Assembly (NCBI GenBank): GCA_002430835.1
Contig: DJDA01000008.1
Location: forward strand, 1-25,870
Direction of reading: 5' to 3'
DNA length: 25,870 nucleotides
Source: Brevundimonas sp. UBA5936
GTDB lineage: Bacteria > Pseudomonadota > Alphaproteobacteria > Caulobacterales > Caulobacteraceae
How positions within the stretch are numbered: the first letter of the stretch is position 1; every line of letters begins with the position of its first letter. Positions 22,379 to 25,870 of this stretch are shown here, piece by piece. Below the pieces are notes generated by a model that had not been told where the DNA came from, made no database searches, and worked only from the letters and a program-made list of their open reading frames with translations. A program made the position numbers and the translations under genes.

Positions 22379-23656
22379 GTGCACCATTTCGATCTCAAGG
22401 ACGGCGTCCTGCACGCCGAGGGCGTCTCGCTGGAGGCGCTGGCGGAGACGGTCGGCACCCCGACCTACGTCTATTCCTCGGCCACGCTGCGCCGTCACTA
22501 CGGCCTGCTGCGCGAGGCGTGCGACGCGCATAAGGACGTGCTGGGCGACGCCCTGATCGCCTTCGCGGTCAAGGCCAACTCCAACCTGTCGGTGCTGGCG
22601 ACCCTGGCGAAACTCGGCTGCGGCGCCGACACCGTGTCCGAGGGCGAGATCCGCCGGGCCCTGGCCGCGGGCGTTCCGAGCGAGCGCATCATCTTCTCCG
22701 GCGTGGGCAAGACCGACGCCGAACTGGCCTTCGCCATCGATGTCGGCGTGCGCCAGATCAACGTCGAGTCCTCGGCCGAACTGGACCGGCTGATCGCCGT
22801 CGCGGCCGCCAGGGGCGCCGCCCCCGCCATCGCCATCCGCGTGAACCCAAAGATCGGCGCGGGCGGCCACGCCAAGATCACCACCGGCGGCGCGGGCGAC
22901 AAGTTCGGCGTGCCGGTCGAGGAGGCGATGGCCCTCTACGCCCGCGCATCAAACTCGCCTCACGTCACGCCCGTGGGCCTGGCCTGCCACATCGGCAGCC
23001 AGATCACCGACCTGGCTCCGCTGGAGGCCGCCTTCCGGGTGCTGCGCCAGATGACGCAAGAGCTGCGCGCCCAGGGACACGGCGTCACCCGCCTCGATCT
23101 CGGCGGCGGCCTGGGCGTGCCCTACTACGGCGAGACGGCGACGCCGTCCCCGGCCGACTATGCAGCCATGGCCGCGCGCGTGCTGGACGGGCTGAATGTC
23201 GAGGCCGCCTTCGAGCCCGGCCGCCTGATGGCTGCCAACGCCGGCGTGCTGCTCAGCCGCGTCATCCAGGTCAACGAGCGGACGGACGGCCGCCGCTTCC
23301 TGGTGCTGGACGCGGCGATGAACGATCTGATGCGCCCGGCCCTTTACGACGCCTTCCACGACCTGAAGCCGGTGCGGCCGACGGCGGGCGAAGCCCTGCC
23401 CCACGACGTGGTCGGGCCGGTCTGCGAGACCGGCGACACCTTCGCGCGCGATCGCGACCTGCCGCCGCTGAAGGCAGGCGACCTGGTGGTCTTCATGAGC
23501 GCCGGGGCCTATGGCGCGGTGATGAGCGGCGAATACAACACCCGCCCCCTGGCCGCCGAGGTTCTGGTCGACGGCGACCGCTACGCCGTCATCCGCCCAC
23601 GCCCGACCTATGACGAAATGTTCGCCCGCGAACCGATGGCGGACTGGCTCGCATAG
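22379..23656 (+). CDS. lysA: Diaminopimelate decarboxylase
   Basis: A 425-aa PLP enzyme that decarboxylates meso-diaminopimelate to L-lysine. The PLP lysine is Lys65 in AFAVKANSN; the alanine-racemase-fold barrel follows (GADTVSEGEIRRALAAG, GLACHIGSQI, RLDLGGGLGVPY), and the C-terminal domain carries Cys349 in VCETGDTFA plus YGAVMSGEYNTRP. Length is usual (about 420). GTG start at 22379, with no strong ribosome site, 36 bp after the LptM-like gene. argH, the lipoprotein and lysA on one strand suggest a single operon, an arrangement seen in related alphaproteobacteria. Confidence 0.96.
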   Translation: MHHFDLKDGVLHAEGVSLEALAETVGTPTYVYSSATLRRHYGLLREACDAHKDVLGDALIAFAVKANSNLSVLATLAKLGCGADTVSEGEIRRALAAGVPSERIIFSGVGKTDAELAFAIDVGVRQINVESSAELDRLIAVAAARGAAPAIAIRVNPKIGAGGHAKITTGGAGDKFGVPVEEAMALYARASNSPHVTPVGLACHIGSQITDLAPLEAAFRVLRQMTQELRAQGHGVTRLDLGGGLGVPYYGETATPSPADYAAMAARVLDGLNVEAAFEPGRLMAANAGVLLSRVIQVNERTDGRRFLVLDAAMNDLMRPALYDAFHDLKPVRPTAGEALPHDVVGPVCETGDTFARDRDLPPLKAGDLVVFMSAGAYGAVMSGEYNTRPLAAEVLVDGDRYAVIRPRPTYDEMFAREPMADWLA

Positions 23657-23670
23657 CGAGTAGCGAGTTC

Positions 23671-23773
23671 CGCGACGGCTAACGCCGACTGACGGGACAA
23701 GCCCCTCACCCTTTCGCGCAAGAACGATCGCTGACGCTCTCGTGCGCTCAAGCCCTCTCCCGCCGGGAGAGGG
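23671..23773 (+). repeat. Dispersed palindromic intergenic repeat, copy 2
   Basis: The second full copy of the element at 1-102, in the same orientation, between lysA and hpt. It ends in the 9-bp stem CCCTCTCCC-GCC-GGGAGAGGG. The 12-20 bases in the middle differ from copy 1 but remain self-complementary. It lies 15 bp after the lysA stop and could also act as a transcript-end hairpin. Confidence 0.8.
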
Positions 23774-23807
23774 GTCAGAGGCGGCCGGCGAAACCTCGCC
23801 ACTTGCC

Positions 23808-24347
23808 TCAGTCCAGCGCGCAAATGTCCGGCAGGCCGCGCATGCCGCCCGCGTGGTCCAGGCCGTAGCCGACCAGGAAGCGGTTCGGCGCCTCCCAGCC
23901 GACGAAGTCGGGCTCGGGCGCGCGGGGCTTGGGCCAGGGCTTGCGGGCGAAGACGCAGGTCAGCACCTCGGCCGCGCCCGCCTCCTTGGTGATCCGCACC
24001 GCCTCGGCCAGCGACAGGCCGGTGTCGAACACGTCATCCAGAATCAGCACCTTCCGCCCGTCGAGCGAGCGCTGATAGGGGGCGCGGACCTCGATCCGGC
24101 CCCGGCTGGTCTGTTCGTCGCCGTAGGAGGCCAGCCACAGGGCGTCGAAGCGGACGTTGCGGCCCTCGCGCGCCAGGGCGCGGGTCAGGTCGGCGGCGAA
24201 CCACAGCCCGCCGGTCAGCAGGACGGCGGCCACCGTCTCGTCGTCGACATGGGGGGCGATGCGGCGCGCCAGATCGGCCACGACGGCCTCGATCTCGGCC
24301 TGGGACAGAAGAACCGTGGGGGCGGGGGTCGCTCGAGTGTCAGCCAT
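23808..24347 (-). CDS. hpt: Hypoxanthine phosphoribosyltransferase family protein
   Basis: A 179-aa purine-salvage enzyme joining PRPP to hypoxanthine or guanine to give IMP/GMP. The PRPP-binding signature VLILDDVFDTGLSL is at 100-113 with catalytic acidic pair Asp104-Asp105. The flexible loop has ALWLASYGDEQTSRGRIEV, and the C-terminus has PDFVGWEAPNRFLVGYGLD, the region that holds the base. Length is usual. The ATG at 24347 has GGGGG just before it; the frame runs upstream to 24530 without the family. Its usual neighbour, a DUF3426 protein, lies 70 bp upstream on the same strand but only as a fragment (see 24418). Confidence 0.93.
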   Translation of the reverse strand: MADTRATPAPTVLLSQAEIEAVVADLARRIAPHVDDETVAAVLLTGGLWFAADLTRALAREGRNVRFDALWLASYGDEQTSRGRIEVRAPYQRSLDGRKVLILDDVFDTGLSLAEAVRITKEAGAAEVLTCVFARKPWPKPRAPEPDFVGWEAPNRFLVGYGLDHAGGMRGLPDICALD

Positions 24348-24417
24348 GCCCCCGCCGATACCGCCTGGACGGGGGCGGAGTCGAGAGGCGAAGCGGCTGG
24401 ACCAAGGTCGAGGCCGC

Positions 24418-25479
24418 TCAGCGGCGCAGGCCGCCGTCTTCCCGCACGGCGCTGTCGGCCGAGGTCTTTGCGCGCGGCGCGGGGAGCGACTTGGAGGACG
24501 CCTTGGCGGCAGGCCTGGGCGCGTCCTCAAGCAGATAGTCGACGCTCAATCCCGCCACCCGCCCCTGAGGATCGGGAATGACCACGGCGAAGCCCTGCAC
24601 CTGGCCCGGCAGGATGGGCGGCCCGTCCAGCCGCAGGACGCGGCGCGTCACCGTCGCGCCCTTGGCGTCCTTGAGGACGACGACCAGCGGCGGCGGAACG
24701 ACTTCGATGTCGCGAATGTTGCGCAGCGCGCCCGACACCAGGGTGCGGCCGGGATCATGCGGCGTGGTGCGGCCCCGCAGCGCCTCGACCTCCAGCCCGA
24801 CGGTGTTCACGTCCAGACCCAGCCACTTGTAGACCCCCGCCGCCGGGGGGAAGGCGCGGGCGATCTCCTCGCGTATCCGCTTGCGGTCTTCCGGGTGGCA
24901 GAGCCGTTCGAACAGCGGCATGTCTACCGGGTCCTGTTCACCGATACCGAGCATGGCCCGGCAGCGCTGGTCCCAGATCAGCGCGCCACTCTGTGGTTCG
25001 TAGTCCCACATGCCCAGGCGTGCCGCATCGATGGCCAGGCGCGCGCGCACCTCGACCTCGCGCAGCGCCTGCTCGGCCTGCAGACGGCGACGCCGTTCGT
25101 TGACTTCGGCCAGCGCGCGTTCCACCGCCTTGGGCAGAAAGCCAAGGTTCTGTTTGAGGACATAGTCGACGGCGCCGGAGCGCATCATGTTGACCGCGTG
25201 CTCCTCACCGAACACGCCGGAGAGGAAGATGAAGGGGGTCTGTGGCGCCAGCCGACGCGCTTCCTGCAAGGCCTGGCTGCCGGAGAAGCCTGGCAGGATG
25301 AAGTCCGCCAGGATCAGACCGAAGGCGCGTAGCTGCAGCGCTCTCACCACGCCGGCCTGGCTGTAGCCTAGCTCGGTGTGCAGGGTGTAGCCACTGCGCT
25401 CCAGCGCCAGCTGGGCGAGTTCGGCGTCGTTCGGGCTGTCCTCGATGAACAGGACGCTGATGTTCTTTGACGCTGGCAT
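24418..25479 (-). CDS. Chimeric ORF: receiver-PAS N-terminus fused to a DUF3426 C-terminus
   Basis: A 353-aa in-frame ORF made of two unrelated parts. Residues 1-128: receiver domain with acidic pair Glu13-Asp14, phosphoacceptor Asp59 (LILADFILPG) and Lys109. Then a short coiled coil and a PAS domain (LGMWDYEPQSGALIWDQRCR ... LCHPEDRKRI) that breaks off before its end. From about residue 208 (FPPAAGVYKWLGLDVNTVGL) it is the C-terminal half of a DUF3426 zinc-ribbon/membrane protein, without its zinc ribbon and helix, ending in a Lys/Pro-rich tail. No kinase domain is present. Codons left of the join match the rest of the window; right of it cta, cca, aga, agt and ttg appear. The start at 25479 has AGGA five bases upstream; 25485 is an alternative. 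Probably not a real gene product. Confidence 0.55.
   Translation of the reverse strand: MPASKNISVLFIEDSPNDAELAQLALERSGYTLHTELGYSQAGVVRALQLRAFGLILADFILPGFSGSQALQEARRLAPQTPFIFLSGVFGEEHAVNMMRSGAVDYVLKQNLGFLPKAVERALAEVNERRRRLQAEQALREVEVRARLAIDAARLGMWDYEPQSGALIWDQRCRAMLGIGEQDPVDMPLFERLCHPEDRKRIREEIARAFPPAAGVYKWLGLDVNTVGLEVEALRGRTTPHDPGRTLVSGALRNIRDIEVVPPPLVVVLKDAKGATVTRRVLRLDGPPILPGQVQGFAVVIPDPQGRVAGLSVDYLLEDAPRPAAKASSKSLPAPRAKTSADSAVREDGGLRR
24840..24885. other. Junction between Caulobacteraceae-type and Pseudomonas-type DNA
   Basis: The protein switches from PAS (CHPEDRKRI) to DUF3426 (FPPAAGVYKWLGL) through IREEIARAF, a stretch that could belong to either family, so the join may lie in a short homology. 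The DNA here has a palindromic run CCCCCGCCGCCGGGGGG. Codon habits differ on the two sides. Confidence 0.6.
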
Positions 25480-25545
25480 ATCCATCCTGTCGAGGAAGCA
25501 GGAATCATCGAAACGGCCCGCCAGGCGCGGGCCGGCAATGCTCGT

Positions 25546-25870
25546 TCAGTTCTTTTCGTCTTTGTTGCGCGCGCGCTTGAGTCGCAGCGAACCGGGTGGT
25601 GGCTCGTTGAGCACGGCCCAGAAGATGCCGAGGTCGGAGATTGCGGCGACAAAATCTTTGAATTCGACCGGTTTGACGACGTAAGCGTTCACCCCGAGCT
25701 CGTAGGCTTTCATCAGGCAGGGTTCTCCCCGCGACGATGTCAGCATGACCACTGGAATGCTACGCAGCTCGGCGGTCTCGCGTACGGTCTTGAGCACTTC
25801 CAGACCGGCTACCTTGGGCAGCTTCAGGTCCAGTAGCAGCACTGCCGGATGGCCATCGGCGCGACCGGCG
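25546..25870 (-). CDS. Rcp1-like response regulator, cut by the window edge
   Basis: The C-terminal 107 residues of a single-domain response regulator; the N-terminus lies beyond the window. Visible marks: phosphoacceptor Asp in AVLLLDLKLPK, Thr in VVMLTSS, Lys in NAYVVKPVEF, and the C-terminal FWAVLNEPPPGSLRLKR that is typical of Rcp1-type partners of phytochrome and bacteriophytochrome kinases. It lies 66 bp before the receiver-PAS ORF on the same strand, an order (response regulator then REC-PAS kinase) common in Pseudomonas and xanthomonads downstream of bphP. Codon use (cta, cca, gta, aaa) differs from the genes left of 24840. Confidence 0.85.
   Translation of the reverse strand, partial: AGRADGHPAVLLLDLKLPKVAGLEVLKTVRETAELRSIPVVMLTSSRGEPCLMKAYELGVNAYVVKPVEFKDFVAAISDLGIFWAVLNEPPPGSLRLKRARNKDEKN

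Overview
The window looks like a chromosomal segment of a high-GC alphaproteobacterium of the Caulobacteraceae, most likely Brevundimonas or a close relative. This rests on strong G/C bias at third codon positions, the protein types (tadE/tadG pair, alpha-type trmD-rplS, argH-lptM-lysA, hpt beside a DUF3426 remnant) and two families of GC-rich palindromic intergenic repeats. The genus is inferred by recognition, not by a search. Most of the window is housekeeping and envelope genes in short operons.

Layout. 1-102 is a dispersed repeat whose sister copy lies at 23671-23773. 211-2049 (+) is a secreted DUF885 metallohydrolase. An inverted pair of palindromic repeats separates it from trmD-rplS (+), which ends in a clear rho-independent terminator. 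3514-7167 (-) holds a PA2169/DUF2383 four-helix protein, kynA, a secreted CHAP amidase, a membrane O-acyltransferase and a COG3650-like lipoprotein. 7264-8412 (+) is a solitary cytosine-5 DNA methyltransferase.

8416-12605 (-) is a ydbH-ynbE-ydbL operon, which in E. coli encodes an inner-to-outer-membrane lipid bridge, followed by a small two-helix membrane protein of unknown function. A 328-bp divergent regulatory region leads to an M23 peptidase (+). Convergent to it are tadG and tadE, two small uncharacterised genes, and a LuxR-type regulator whose 3' part overlaps, in another frame, a gene that appears frameshifted. tRNA-Arg(CCG) follows.

18340-20000 (+) carries two lipoproteins, the first a second HEGxPGHH metallohydrolase. 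A membrane-anchored TlpA-type thioredoxin (-) shares two bases of its start codon with divergent argH (+). argH leads through a 4-bp overlap into an LptM-like lipoprotein and then lysA. hpt (-) follows.

The right edge is anomalous. The ORF from 25479 down to 24418 begins as a receiver-PAS protein and ends as the C-terminal half of a DUF3426 protein, the expected neighbour of hpt. Codon choice changes at about 24840-24885. Everything to the right, including a truncated Rcp1-like response regulator at the edge, looks like Pseudomonas-type DNA. This is either an assembly chimera or a recent recombination junction and must be settled before the fusion is treated as real.

No CRISPR array, prophage, IS element or antiphage island was seen. 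The best candidates for new biology are the extended ydbH operon, the overlapping-frame LuxR locus, and the palindromic repeats whose inner hairpins differ by compensating changes.
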